A stretch of 64,000 bases of DNA from Chryseobacterium sp. YIM B08800 (GTDB lineage: Bacteria; Bacteroidota; Bacteroidia; Flavobacteriales; Weeksellaceae), in contig NZ_JAPDKN010000014.1 of the NCBI RefSeq assembly GCF_026163565.1, positions 124,001-188,000 on the forward strand. Direction: 5' to 3'. Shown here piece by piece: positions 45,594 to 55,071 of the stretch; the stretch's first letter is position 1, and the number at the start of each line of letters is the position of its first letter. A model generated the notes under the pieces. It searched no databases. It saw only the letters and a list, made by a program, of their open reading frames with translations, and had not been told where the DNA came from. Made by a program: the position numbers and the translations under genes.

Positions 45594-45721
45594 GATTATC
45601 TTTTAGAAACACAGAATATTATATAAATGTTAGTTATAGAATTTTGTTTAAAACAAACCTATACAACAAGGGGTCTTTGTAATTGAATTCTAGGTAATTT
45701 TCACTCTACTAACCCCACAAT

Positions 45722-45752
45722 AAAAGCTGTAATTTAATTATTACAGCTTTTA
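45722..45752. terminator. Bidirectional terminator between GLPGLI and MreB genes
   Basis: TAAAAGCTGTAAT and ATTACAGCTTTTA form a 13-bp stem with a short AT loop. Confidence 0.72.
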
Positions 45753-45853
45753 TATTTTATCCGTAAAATTCTGTTTTTTAATAGAATTTAAAAATACAAT
45801 TTTAAGAATATTGCAGATTTTCAGATGTCTTCATTTATTTTTTCTACTCCACC

Positions 45854-46879
45854 CTACTTCATTAGAAATCTGAATCTATCAATATTTTTTAGAGCAATAC
45901 CTGTCCCTCGAACTACAGCTCGCAAAGGATCTTCGGCTACAAAAATAGGTAAACCAGTTTTTCTATGAATTCTGTCGGCTAATCCGTTAAGCAAAGCGCC
46001 GCCTCCGGCAAGGAAAATTCCGGTTTTATAAATATCAGTTGCCAATTCTGGTGGTGTGATGGAAAGTGTTTCTAAAATAGCATCTTCAATTCTCATGATC
46101 GATTTGTCAAGAGCTTTAAAAATCTCCTTGTAATTCACCATAATTTCTTTTGGTTTTCCGGTTAAAAGATCTTTTCCCTGTACCGAAATATCATCTAAAG
46201 GAAATTCTAGTTCTTCCAAAGCAGATCCGATCTCAATTTTTATTTTTTCAGCTGTTCTTTCACCAATATCCAAATTATGTTGTGATCTGATAAAGTAAGC
46301 AATATCATTCGTAAAAACATCACCTGCCAATTTCAATGATCTGTCGCAGACAATTCCGCCTAATGCAATTACAGCAATTTCTGTAGTTCCTCCACCGATG
46401 TCAACAATCATATTTCCTTCCGGGCTTTCAACATCAATACCTGCTCCAATAGCTGCAGCCATTGGTTCGTAGATCATAATAACTTCTTTGGCATTTACTT
46501 TTTGTGCAGAGTCTCTAACCGCTCTTTTTTCAACCTCAGTAATTCCTGACGGAATACATATTACGATTCTGAGTGCAGGTTGTATGAATTTACCTTTGAT
46601 TTCCGGAATTTTTTTCACAAATTCTTTAATCATATGTTCGGAAGCATGAAAATCTGCGATAACCCCATCTTTCAGCGGTCTGATAACCTTAATATCTTCA
46701 TGCGTTTTACCCTGCATTAATTTTGCTTCCTCACCTACAGCGATTGCTTTTCCCGTCAAACGGTCAATGGCAACAATAGAAGGTTGGTCAATAACAATTT
46801 TATTATTGTATATAATTAGGGTATTAGCCGTTCCCAGATCAATTGCAATCTCCGCCGTAAACATATCAAATATCCCCAT
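45854..46879 (-). CDS. mreB: Rod shape-determining protein MreB
   Basis: This 341-aa actin-like ATPase organises lateral wall growth beneath the inner membrane. The nucleotide-binding motifs are IAIDLGTANTLIIY near the start, NMIVDIGGGTTEIAVIALGG in the middle and IFLAGGGALLNGLADRIH near the end. The start MGIFDMFTAE is typical. Length and motifs match MreB more closely than other HSP70-fold proteins. No MreC or MreD lies within the window beside it. Confidence 0.95.
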   Translation of the reverse strand: MGIFDMFTAEIAIDLGTANTLIIYNNKIVIDQPSIVAIDRLTGKAIAVGEEAKLMQGKTHEDIKVIRPLKDGVIADFHASEHMIKEFVKKIPEIKGKFIQPALRIVICIPSGITEVEKRAVRDSAQKVNAKEVIMIYEPMAAAIGAGIDVESPEGNMIVDIGGGTTEIAVIALGGIVCDRSLKLAGDVFTNDIAYFIRSQHNLDIGERTAEKIKIEIGSALEELEFPLDDISVQGKDLLTGKPKEIMVNYKEIFKALDKSIMRIEDAILETLSITPPELATDIYKTGIFLAGGGALLNGLADRIHRKTGLPIFVAEDPLRAVVRGTGIALKNIDRFRFLMK

Positions 46880-47139
46880 CTTTCATTTAAATTTCTAGGT
46901 GATAAATGTACGGCTATTCCTGATATATTCCTGATAAAATAAGGTATTTAAGAAGTTAAACATACGTTAAAATATAGTTGTGAATGCCATCAATCTAATC
47001 AAGTTTGAAAAAAATTATCAGTAATATTTCTTTATCAAAAAAGAATTTTCATAAAATTAATCTAAAGTTTTTTTAATTTGAATATTATATTCATATTTTA
47101 ATTACATTTACAAATCATCAAACTTTAAAAACAAAAGCT

Positions 47140-47301
47140 ATGAAAAACTTAAAAAAACTCAACAAAAGTCAATTAAAAACAATTAAAGGAAGTGGTATTA
47201 ATCCATTACCAGAACCAGACTTCTGTATGTATTACTGTAATGGTGTTATAATTTGTGCAACTTGCAGTGATGATTTCAAATGTCCGGATGATTCCATGTA
47301 A
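47140..47301 (+). CDS. Bacteriocin-like leader peptide (short precursor)
   Basis: This 53-aa peptide starts MKNLKKLNKSQLKTIKGSG, a typical double-glycine-type leader with the KxLxKxQLKxIxGSG pattern of Bacteroidota bacteriocin-like precursors. The predicted core after GSG is acidic, Pro-rich and Cys-rich (NPLPEPDFCMYYCNGVIICA then TCSDDFKCPDDSM), with five cysteines that could form disulfides. No transporter or modification gene is adjacent. A terminator follows, so it is an independent transcript. Antibacterial or signalling activity is not shown. Confidence 0.7.
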   Translation: MKNLKKLNKSQLKTIKGSGINPLPEPDFCMYYCNGVIICATCSDDFKCPDDSM

Positions 47302-47324
47302 TTAATGGTTGAACAAAAAAGAAG

Positions 47325-47358
47325 ATGCTGTTTCAAAGGTGAGACAGCATTTTTTTTG
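47325..47358 (+). terminator. Terminator after the leader peptide gene
   Basis: ATGCTGTTTCA pairs with TGAGACAGCAT (one wobble pair) at 47325-47350 and a T8 run follows. Confidence 0.8.
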
Positions 47359-47462
47359 TTTTAAAGTGAAGATTTGGCCTTGAATTTAAATCTAAATAGA
47401 GATTAGTTTGCTTTTTCCTATTTCACTTTCATTTATAAATCAATATTTTTTTTAAAAAAAAC

Positions 47463-47508
47463 TTGCGTAGTTAAATAACTACATATAAATTTGTAGTCAA
47501 ATAACTTC
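47463..47508 (+). promoter_or_regulatory. Promoter with two operator-like dyads for the ArsR-type operon
   Basis: TTG at 47463-47465 and TAAATTTG at 47486-47493 are 20 bp apart, a good Bacteroidota promoter. Two similar dyads overlap its borders: GTAGTTAAATAACTAC at 47467-47482 (7-bp arms, AA centre) and GTAGTCAAATAACTTC at 47493-47508. Their centres are 26 bp apart. Autoregulation by the ArsR-type protein is the obvious inference. Confidence 0.65.
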
Positions 47509-47511
47509 ATA

Positions 47512-47829
47512 ATGAATTTAAGACGCGATGTTTTTCAGGCAATTGCCGATCCTACAAGAAGGTCAATTCTGGCTTTGGTTGCTGCACAATCGATGACTGC
47601 GGGAGCAATTGCTTCTAATTTTGATACCGCAAGACCAACCGTTTCAAAACATATCCAAATCTTAACAGAATGCGAGCTATTAACTTCCGAACAAAACGGA
47701 AGAGAAATAATTTATCACCTAAATCCACAGAAAATGAAAGAAATAGCCGACTTTATAGAACCTTTCCGTAAAATGTGGGACGATCGTTTCAATACTCTGG
47801 AATCTATTATGAAAAAAAACAAAAACTGA
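47512..47829 (+). CDS. ArsR-family winged-helix repressor
   Basis: This 105-aa regulator has the winged-helix region over residues 5-85: [20 protein letters not shown], then [20 protein letters not shown] as recognition helix and [20 protein letters not shown] as the wing. It lacks clear metal-binding Cys pairs. Such regulators adjoining SRPBCC genes are common in Bacteroidota. Two operator-like dyads precede it, so autoregulation is likely. It is the first of four genes with 1, 6 and 1 bp gaps. Confidence 0.88.
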   Translation: MNLRRDVFQAIADPTRRSILALVAAQSMTAGAIASNFDTARPTVSKHIQILTECELLTSEQNGREIIYHLNPQKMKEIADFIEPFRKMWDDRFNTLESIMKKNKN

Positions 47830-47830
47830 T

Positions 47831-48289
47831 ATGGAACTCAAAACAAAAATTAAAGCGGAAGAAAACACACAGGAACTCTTCATTACCAGAGAATTTGACC
47901 TGCCTTTGGAATTACTTTTTAAAGCTTATGAAGATGCAGAAATTGTAGAACAATGGATGAATACAAAGGTTATAAAGCTAGAAAATCACAAACACGGAAG
48001 CTGGAGATTTGAAACCTCTCATGACGGACAAGTAGTATTTTCTGCAAACGGAGTCATTTTGGAATTTGTTTCGAACGAAAAAATCACCCGAACTTTCGAA
48101 ATGGAAAACAGCCCGTTTCCGGTGCAATTAGAGTTTCTCACTTTTGAAAAAATTGGTAATGAAAAAAGTAAACTGACAATTCAGCAGATATTCAAATCGG
48201 TAGAATACAGAAATCAGCTTTTAAAAATGCCTTTTGCAAAAGGTTTAAGTATGGCGCACGATAAACTTCAAAATATTTTCACCAATTAA
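47831..48289 (+). CDS. SRPBCC (AHSA1-type) domain protein
   Basis: This 152-aa START-like protein has the strand pattern LFITREFDLPLELLFKAYED, a hydrophobic pocket-lining WRFETSHDGQVVFSANGVIL, and the C-terminal helix LLKMPFAKGLSMAHDKLQNI. It is cytoplasmic and probably binds a small hydrophobic ligand. The operon with ArsR, DoxX and DUF1801 genes is a conserved set of unknown function. Confidence 0.82.
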   Translation: MELKTKIKAEENTQELFITREFDLPLELLFKAYEDAEIVEQWMNTKVIKLENHKHGSWRFETSHDGQVVFSANGVILEFVSNEKITRTFEMENSPFPVQLEFLTFEKIGNEKSKLTIQQIFKSVEYRNQLLKMPFAKGLSMAHDKLQNIFTN

Positions 48290-48295
48290 AATAAT

Positions 48296-48685
48296 ATGAA
48301 AATGGAAAAAAAAAACAAAATCATTTACTGGATTGTCACAATTTTTCTTTCCATCGGAATGTTGGCAGGCGGAATACAGCAAACGCTTCAGATAGGCGGT
48401 TACAACGAAATCATTACCAAATTACATTATCCTTTATATGTATTATCAATCTTGGGAGTCTGGAAAATTTTGGGTGTAATCGCAATTCTCATTCCTAAAT
48501 TTCCTTTGTTGAAAGAATGGGCTTATGCAGGATTTTTCTTTGCAATGTCGGGCGCAGCAATCTCTCATTTTGCAGTAGGACAATCTTTCACAGAAGCACT
48601 TCCTGCTTTGATCTTATTGATTGTAACGATTTTATCATGGTATTTCAGACCTTCAGACAGAAAAATAATTTCTAAAAACATTTAA
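48296..48685 (+). CDS. DoxX family membrane protein
   Basis: This 129-aa protein has four membrane helices, beginning IIYWIVTIFLSIGMLAGGIQ and including LYVLSILGVWKILGVIAILI and YAGFFFAMSGAAISHFAVGQ. Size and helices match DoxX/DUF4870-like proteins, some of which take part in respiratory or stress functions. The exact role here is unknown. It is the third gene of the ArsR operon. Confidence 0.75.
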   Translation: MKMEKKNKIIYWIVTIFLSIGMLAGGIQQTLQIGGYNEIITKLHYPLYVLSILGVWKILGVIAILIPKFPLLKEWAYAGFFFAMSGAAISHFAVGQSFTEALPALILLIVTILSWYFRPSDRKIISKNI

Positions 48686-48686
48686 A

Positions 48687-49268
48687 ATGAATCTACAAGC
48701 CGAACAATTTTTCGAGAAAGCAAAAAAATGGAAAGAAGAGTTCTATCTCTTACGTGAAATCGTTACTGAAAATGATTCTCTGGAAGAAGATTATAAATGG
48801 ATGCATCCTTGCTACACATTAGACGGAAAAAACGTAGTGCTCATTCATGGTTTTAAAGAATATTTTGCTTTGCTTTTTCATAAAGGTGTATTAATGAAAG
48901 ATCCTCAAAATATTTTAATTCAACAAACTGAAAATGTACAGTCGGCAAGACAGATCAGGTTCAAAAATATTGAGGAAGTAGAAAAACAGCGAACAATCAT
49001 CAAAAAATACATTCAGGAAGCTGTAAAAATAGAACAATCCGGACAAAAAGTAGAATTGAAAAAAGCCTCTGAATATCCTGTTCCTGAAGAATTTCAAAGA
49101 GCTTTGGATGAAGATAAAGCTTTAAACGAATCATTTTATGCTTTAAGTCCGGGAAGACAAAAAGGATATTTGTTCTATTTTAATCAGGCGAAACAATCAA
49201 AAACACGCGAAACGCGAATTGAAAAATATTACCAAAATATTCTCGACGGAAAAGGAATTGATGACTGA
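48687..49268 (+). CDS. YdeI/OmpD-associated protein (DUF1801)
   Basis: This 193-aa cytoplasmic protein has the DUF1801 segment over residues 15-110 (DYKWMHPCYTLDGKNVVLIH and FKEYFALLFHKGVLMKDPQN) and the C-terminal segment FYALSPGRQKGYLFYFNQAK with the conserved helix that follows (KQSKTRETRIEKYYQNILDG). It belongs to a widespread family of unknown function. It is the last gene of the operon. Confidence 0.8.
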   Translation: MNLQAEQFFEKAKKWKEEFYLLREIVTENDSLEEDYKWMHPCYTLDGKNVVLIHGFKEYFALLFHKGVLMKDPQNILIQQTENVQSARQIRFKNIEEVEKQRTIIKKYIQEAVKIEQSGQKVELKKASEYPVPEEFQRALDEDKALNESFYALSPGRQKGYLFYFNQAKQSKTRETRIEKYYQNILDGKGIDD

Positions 49269-49282
49269 TTTGACTACGCAAC

Positions 49283-49355
49283 TGTCATTCTGAATACAGC
49301 GAAGTAAAATGAAGAATCTCACCAATAAAAAGATTTCTCCTTCGTCGGAATGACA
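49283..49355. repeat. REP-like imperfect inverted repeat
   Basis: TGTCATTC at 49283-49290 and GAATGACA at 49348-49355 are inverted, and the inner AAGAATCT/AGATTTCT segments also pair. This looks like a dispersed Bacteroidota REP element. Confidence 0.5.
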
Positions 49356-49381
49356 TTAAAAAATCACCCTAAAAAATATAA

Positions 49382-49418
49382 AAAGAGGAATTCTTATTTT
49401 AGAAATTCCTCTTTTTGT
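49382..49418. terminator. Bidirectional terminator
   Basis: AAAGAGGAATT at 49382-49392 and AATTCCTCTTT at 49404-49414 form an 11-bp stem with A and T runs at its sides. It serves the convergent operon and AsmA gene. Confidence 0.75.
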
Positions 49419-49436
49419 TGAAATAAACGGCTATTG

Positions 49437-52328
49437 TTATTTTTTCTTTAAATCTTTATTGATCTGCTTTTCAGCATTTTTAGCCTTCTGTTCCTGAGCT
49501 TCTTTTTCTTTACGCTGCTGTCTTTTTGTCTTTTTCTCAGCACGTCTTTCTTCTCGGATAACTTTGTTTGATTTTTCATTGTACAAAGCATCAACAATTC
49601 CCTGCCCCGTTTTACTGAAAATTTTTACCTGAGGTTTTTCGTGAGTTCCGGTAACAACAATCGGGAAACCAATCAATCCTCCCGGAAGAATTCCGACACG
49701 AACTCTTAAATCAAGCAATCCGTTAAAACTGGTTGTTCCGCTGATTGTAGGTCTCAGAATTGAAACTTTAAAAGTAAATTTATCAACATGGATCAGATTA
49801 TTTTTGATGTGTGTTTCAATATTCACCCCTTTCATATCAGGATTATTGAAAGCTTTTGCACCAATATTATCACCAACTGCGGAAAGCATTTTAAGATTTT
49901 TCACTTCTACGTCACGTAGATTAACCACTCCTCCACCTTCTAAAGACGGATAAATTGGGGTCATGTTTTTATCAAAATCTCCTTTTAATTTGTAATCTAA
50001 AGAAACAATTCCTTTTACATTTTTGGCTGCAGTTGCCATTTCACGAACCATATCAATCTCGTTATACGCTCGCTGAACATCAAAATCCAAAACATTCAAA
50101 GCAATATCATAATTTGCGGTCAATGGAGATTCATCCTGATAACGCGCATCAATTTTCATTCTGCTTCCTACAACATCAAATGAAGTGTTTTTAAGAAAAA
50201 CTTCGCCTTTATTGACCGAAGCTAAACCGAAAAGATTATTAAGATTCAAACCTTTAAACTCAACATTTTTCACATCTGTTTCCAACGAAACATCTAAGTT
50301 TTTTGGAATGATCACAACGCCGCTGCTTTTTGGATTTTCAACTTTTGCATAATCAACTTCTATTGATTTCTTTGAATTATCTCCGTCTTTCAACGCCATA
50401 AATTCATCAATGAGAATGTATCTCGATTTTAATTTAAATTTCCCGTGAAGTGTACCTTTTCTTTCGATAAAATAATTGATTGTGTTTAAAAGATAACCAT
50501 TTAAAGCAAAATCAGACTTTCCATAATTGGCAAAAAATTTTCTGAACCACATTTTTTCATTTTCAAATTCAAAGTTTCCTTCTTTAATGTAAAATGATTT
50601 CGGAAGATATTCTGTGGTAGCTTTTATATTCTTTAAAATTAAATTTCCGCGATTATCTAATCTGCTGTACTGACCGGTTGTTGCGTAACTTTGTCGTCCG
50701 TTCAGAGACAAATCTGCCATAATTAATCCGCTTACATCTAAGCCTTTTTTGGCAAAAACTTTATAAATTCTTCCCACATTCAAAGTTCCTTTTGCACGAA
50801 CTTTATACAAAACATCTTCAAAATTCTGCAAATCAGCATTTACAAATACCGGATTTCCTTCAAAATCAAATTTAAACGGATCTAATTTTACTCCTAAACT
50901 TTTAAAAGTTCCATCGGTATTGATAATATTTGCAACAATATTGATATTCTGAATCGGATTTGGATAATATTTTGTTTTCAGCCATCCGTTTTTCAAATTA
51001 AGATAACCGTTTGTTTTCGGGAATAATTTTTTATCTAAACTAAAAATTCCGTTAGCTTTAATATTCGTATCCATCAAACCTCTTGCATCGATATCTTTTA
51101 AACCTAAAGCCTGAGTTAAAGTTTGTAAATTAACCGCACCTTTTACATCTGCATTAATCAGCATTTCGTCTAAACCTTTTGTTTTTACAACCGCTTTAAA
51201 ATTATTATTCGGACCGAGATCGAAACTTAGATTTTTCAGATCAAGTCCTAATTTTTCTGTATTTAAATCGGGTAAATCTACATTAAGATCCATATTAAAA
51301 TTATTCATCGGAACCGGGGCTTTTCCATTAGAGACGAATCCATCTTTCACCATCAATCGTGCTTTTAATCTTGGTTTCTGATTTTGAGGTTCACTAAATC
51401 TTCCTTTCAGACTGAAAAACAAATCGCTTTTTCCTTCAATTTTGGTATCTTTTGCCCAATCTAAATATTGTGGCGGAAGTACAGATATCATATCACGAAT
51501 CGTGGTTTTCTCTGATGCGGCATTGATGTCGAGATTGTAACCGTCTTTTAAAATACTTACAAAACCTGTAAATTTTAAAGGAAGTTCATTAATTCTCAGC
51601 TCATTTTTTCTCAACACAAAAGTCAACGCATTGGTATTGATTCTGGTAATTAAATCTGCATGCAGAGTTTTTTGCTTGGCGTAATAAATTCTGTTTAAAC
51701 TGAAATCTAATTTATCAATATCCAGATCCGTTTCAAGGTCAAAAATATCTTCACTTAATCCACCTTTTCCGGTATAATTCAATCCTTTTGCATCAACCAA
51801 AACTCTTGCAGCGTGATCATTATATTTAATATTCCAGTTTCTTAATTTAATTAAATCAAGCTTTATGGAAGCTCCTGTACTCGTTGTATCTTTCGGTTTT
51901 TGTGAAGGTTTTGAAACATACACATTATAATTTGCTTCACCTTTTGTGTTAACAAAAACATTCGCATAAGCATCTGTAACGTAGATTTCGTCGATTTTTA
52001 CTTCACCATCAAAAATTAAGTTTTTAAGATTAATTCCGACTGCTACTTCTTTTGCAGCAAGCAAAGTATCATTCTGAAAAGGCTTTGAACCTTTCAATAA
52101 AAAATCATCGACCGAAACTGTCAATGAAGGAAAATGCCTGAAAAAAGTAAGATGCGTTTTTTTGTAATCAAGTTCTCCCGCAAGATGCTTATTGGCAAAC
52201 AATTTTACCTGTTCAGAAACTTTCCCCGGAAATAAAATCGGAATGATGAACATCAAAAAAAGAATGGAGGCAATGGAAATTCCTATCCATTTCAGAATTT
52301 TCAAAATTATATTTTTAAACCTTTGCAT
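49437..52328 (-). CDS. AsmA-family envelope protein
   Basis: This 963-aa protein has one N-terminal membrane anchor (WIGISIASILFLMFIIPILF) and a long repeat-rich beta body in the periplasm, where AsmA/YhdP-like proteins are thought to move lipids between membranes. The start includes HLAGELDYKKTHLTFFRHFP and a C-terminal AsmA_2-like region (AFNNPDMKGVNIETHIKNNL, RVGILPGGLIGFPIVVTGTH). The last 50 residues are highly basic and acidic repeats, such as RREKEAQEQKAK-like. It is monocistronic. The role in lipid transfer is inferred from the family. Confidence 0.82.
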   Translation of the reverse strand: MQRFKNIILKILKWIGISIASILFLMFIIPILFPGKVSEQVKLFANKHLAGELDYKKTHLTFFRHFPSLTVSVDDFLLKGSKPFQNDTLLAAKEVAVGINLKNLIFDGEVKIDEIYVTDAYANVFVNTKGEANYNVYVSKPSQKPKDTTSTGASIKLDLIKLRNWNIKYNDHAARVLVDAKGLNYTGKGGLSEDIFDLETDLDIDKLDFSLNRIYYAKQKTLHADLITRINTNALTFVLRKNELRINELPLKFTGFVSILKDGYNLDINAASEKTTIRDMISVLPPQYLDWAKDTKIEGKSDLFFSLKGRFSEPQNQKPRLKARLMVKDGFVSNGKAPVPMNNFNMDLNVDLPDLNTEKLGLDLKNLSFDLGPNNNFKAVVKTKGLDEMLINADVKGAVNLQTLTQALGLKDIDARGLMDTNIKANGIFSLDKKLFPKTNGYLNLKNGWLKTKYYPNPIQNINIVANIINTDGTFKSLGVKLDPFKFDFEGNPVFVNADLQNFEDVLYKVRAKGTLNVGRIYKVFAKKGLDVSGLIMADLSLNGRQSYATTGQYSRLDNRGNLILKNIKATTEYLPKSFYIKEGNFEFENEKMWFRKFFANYGKSDFALNGYLLNTINYFIERKGTLHGKFKLKSRYILIDEFMALKDGDNSKKSIEVDYAKVENPKSSGVVIIPKNLDVSLETDVKNVEFKGLNLNNLFGLASVNKGEVFLKNTSFDVVGSRMKIDARYQDESPLTANYDIALNVLDFDVQRAYNEIDMVREMATAAKNVKGIVSLDYKLKGDFDKNMTPIYPSLEGGGVVNLRDVEVKNLKMLSAVGDNIGAKAFNNPDMKGVNIETHIKNNLIHVDKFTFKVSILRPTISGTTSFNGLLDLRVRVGILPGGLIGFPIVVTGTHEKPQVKIFSKTGQGIVDALYNEKSNKVIREERRAEKKTKRQQRKEKEAQEQKAKNAEKQINKDLKKK

Positions 52329-52517
52329 GGCTGAATTATTTTGTGATTATACCTACGAATTTTGCACTAATATTTGATTATTATCTAAAATCGAGCCATT
52401 GAAAACCTTTTCTAATATGTAAAACGTTTTATATTTCTAAAAATATTCGTCATTTATATTTTCTGATGTAATACTTTGATCATTATGATTGTTAATAAGA
52501 ATATAAGCCACTCTCTA

Positions 52518-54842
52518 ATGACTAAATACCAAATCTTCTTATTATTTATTTTCAATTTTGTATTTTTTTCTGCGCAGCAAAAATTTAATATTAACGGAAC
52601 TGTTTCAAATAGTAATAACACTAATTTGAATACACCAATTGAGATCTATTTATATGACACCGAAAATCAACTCATTAAAACGACCATAACAAAAGAATCG
52701 AAGTTTGAATTTAATGATCTGAAATCAGATACGTATTATCTGCAAATCTCTTCCGGCGAAACGGAACAAAAAGAAAAACCATTCTTACTCAATCACAATG
52801 AAAATTTTAACATCATTTATCATCCAAAAATAAAAGAGATTGAAGCGGTTACAATCGTCCGTGAGAAGAAAAAATTTAGTGTAGAAAACGGAAATATTAC
52901 ATTAGACATTTCAGATTCGCCTTTAAATAAAGTAGCAAATTCTTCAGAATTGTTAACAAAATTACCTTTTGTAACGCTCGATGCCAATGGTGAAGGTGTT
53001 TCTGTTGTTGGTAAGGGAAGTCCTTTGTTGTATGTTGACAATCAGCGGGTAGATTTTTCTACTTTGTCTGGAATTTCAGTGGAAGATATAAAATCTGTTG
53101 AAATCATCAGAAATCCATCTGTAAAGTATGAGGCAGAAGGTAAAGCAGTTATCAAGATCAATTTAAAGAAGAGCAAAAGAGACGGTTCTAAACTCTCATT
53201 ATCTGAAACGGCAACCTTTCAAAAAAGATTCAGCAATTATTTTAATGCAAATTTTCAGCAGAAAAAAAATAAAACAGAATGGAAAATCAATGCTGCTTTC
53301 AATGCCGTTCAACATTGGGAAAGTAACGGCTACAACTATTCTGTTCCAAGCAAAAACATTTCATCAGATTACACCATCGTTTCTATTACCAATCGTCCAC
53401 AAACTATTTTTGGAGCAAGTTTGTATCAGGAATTAAATGATGACGGAGATTATCTTACTTTGGCTTTCAATAGTAATTTTCGCCCGGATAAAGGCGATAA
53501 CAATACCAACACAAAATACTCTGAAAATGGAATTTCTTCAAATATATTGACCTTAAATCATCAGGATAATAAACGAGCATCGATTAACTCGGTTTTTAAT
53601 TATAATAAAAAATTGGCAGATTGGGACGCCAATATTTTTACAGGATTTCAATACACCAGAGAAAGCCGTAATGTGGATTATGAATTTTTTAATAATATTG
53701 ATGATTCGGGGTATGAATTCAATCAATTTCGAAAGCAACGATATTCCGGCGATGTCTATTCCGGAAGAATCGATTTTGAAAAAAAACTCTATGAAAATTA
53801 TAAATTAGAATTGGGGACAAGCTTTACAAAAGCTGAAACAACCACCGATAATATTACCAATTATGCCGCTATAAAAGCTCCCGAATTTTTTAATTATCTT
53901 TTTAAAGAAAGCAATACAGGATCATACGTTAATGTAAATGCTGAAAAAAACAGATGGAATTTTAAGGCAGGAATCCGTATGGAAACTACTTCTGCCAAAG
54001 GATTTAATAATATTTTGAAACACACTACCCTATCCCGAAATGCTGTGGACTGGTTTCCTAACGCAGAAATTTCTTTTCAGCAGAATAAAGATCATGTTTA
54101 TACTTTAAACTTCAGGAAAACCATCTCAAGACCCGGTTATGGCAATCTCTCTTCAGGAGGATTATACGGAAGTCCGTACATAGAATATGAAGGAAATCCG
54201 AATTTAATACCAACTTACACAAATACCCTTTCTTTTACTACGAGTTTAAAAAAATGGTCGCTTAATGCATCAGTTTACACCAGCAAAAATCCGATGGGTT
54301 ACACTTTGGTTTATGATGACACAAAAAATATTTCAAAATTTACACTCATCAATTTTGAAAAAGAAATGGGTGCGAGTCTCGGTTTAGACGTTCCATTTGA
54401 ATGGAAAATCTGGTCTTCACAGAACAGTATGTCCGTCAATTATGGCAAAACAGAAGACAGTTTAGCTTTCGTTAAAAAATCGACTCCGTATCTTTATATT
54501 TATACCAATAATACGTTGAAAATCGCTAAAAATTTTTCGTTGTTGATGGATGGATATTACATCACCAAACGCACAGAAGGTTTATATGATAACAATGCAG
54601 TTTGTGTTGTCAATTTCGGGATTACCAAATCTCTTTCGGATTTCGATTTTACATTCAGATATAATGATCTTTTTAAACAGATGAATTATATTCAAAGTAT
54701 GACGTATGATAAAATTAGTTCTACAGGAAATTTTTATGGAAATACACCTACAGTTTCGGTTGCTGTAAAATATAATTTTGGAAGGCTTGAAAAATCGAGT
54801 TATAAAGAAAGTAGTGTTAATGAAACTTCAAACAGATTATAA
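52518..54842 (+). CDS. Outer-membrane beta-barrel protein, TonB-dependent-receptor-like
   Basis: This 774-aa protein starts at ATG 52518 with a signal (MTKYQIFLLFIFNFVFFSAQ); an ATG at 52485 is possible but adds 11 residues before the signal. It has a carboxypeptidase-regulatory-like domain (NINGTVSNSNNTN), a plug-like segment (LLYVDNQRVDFSTLSGISVE, IKSVEIIRNPSVKYEAEGKA) and an OMP_b-brl_3-type barrel to the end. No TonB box is clearly visible. It is probably an uptake or export channel for an unknown ligand, and it ends near a strong hairpin. Confidence 0.82.
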   Translation: MTKYQIFLLFIFNFVFFSAQQKFNINGTVSNSNNTNLNTPIEIYLYDTENQLIKTTITKESKFEFNDLKSDTYYLQISSGETEQKEKPFLLNHNENFNIIYHPKIKEIEAVTIVREKKKFSVENGNITLDISDSPLNKVANSSELLTKLPFVTLDANGEGVSVVGKGSPLLYVDNQRVDFSTLSGISVEDIKSVEIIRNPSVKYEAEGKAVIKINLKKSKRDGSKLSLSETATFQKRFSNYFNANFQQKKNKTEWKINAAFNAVQHWESNGYNYSVPSKNISSDYTIVSITNRPQTIFGASLYQELNDDGDYLTLAFNSNFRPDKGDNNTNTKYSENGISSNILTLNHQDNKRASINSVFNYNKKLADWDANIFTGFQYTRESRNVDYEFFNNIDDSGYEFNQFRKQRYSGDVYSGRIDFEKKLYENYKLELGTSFTKAETTTDNITNYAAIKAPEFFNYLFKESNTGSYVNVNAEKNRWNFKAGIRMETTSAKGFNNILKHTTLSRNAVDWFPNAEISFQQNKDHVYTLNFRKTISRPGYGNLSSGGLYGSPYIEYEGNPNLIPTYTNTLSFTTSLKKWSLNASVYTSKNPMGYTLVYDDTKNISKFTLINFEKEMGASLGLDVPFEWKIWSSQNSMSVNYGKTEDSLAFVKKSTPYLYIYTNNTLKIAKNFSLLMDGYYITKRTEGLYDNNAVCVVNFGITKSLSDFDFTFRYNDLFKQMNYIQSMTYDKISSTGNFYGNTPTVSVAVKYNFGRLEKSSYKESSVNETSNRL

Positions 54843-54910
54843 TTAAAAACTTTTTTAAACTTTTTATTTAACCACAAAAGATTTAGATATTTCTATTTAA
54901 ACTTAAAAAA

Positions 54911-54948
54911 AGAACATCAAAGCCTTTAAAAGCTTTGATGTTCTATAG
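54911..54948 (+). terminator. Strong hairpin after outer-membrane gene
   Basis: AGAACATCAAAGC at 54911-54923 and GCTTTGATGTTCT at 54932-54944 form a perfect 13-bp stem. Confidence 0.68.
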
Positions 54949-55045
54949 CTTTTGCGGTTAAATCTAAAATTAATTTAAACACACTTATTGATTAATTATC
55001 TGATGTTAAAAATAAATTTTGCCATTTAAAATCATTTATATAATT

Positions 55046-55065
55046 TTACATAATCAGTTATGTAA
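55046..55065. promoter_or_regulatory. Perfect palindrome, likely MarR operator
   Basis: TTACATAATCAGTTATGTAA is an 8-bp-arm palindrome with a TCAG centre, 6 bp before the MarR-GNAT start codon. MarR proteins commonly bind such dyads, so self-control is the likely meaning. Confidence 0.6.
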
Positions 55066-55071
55066 TTAATT

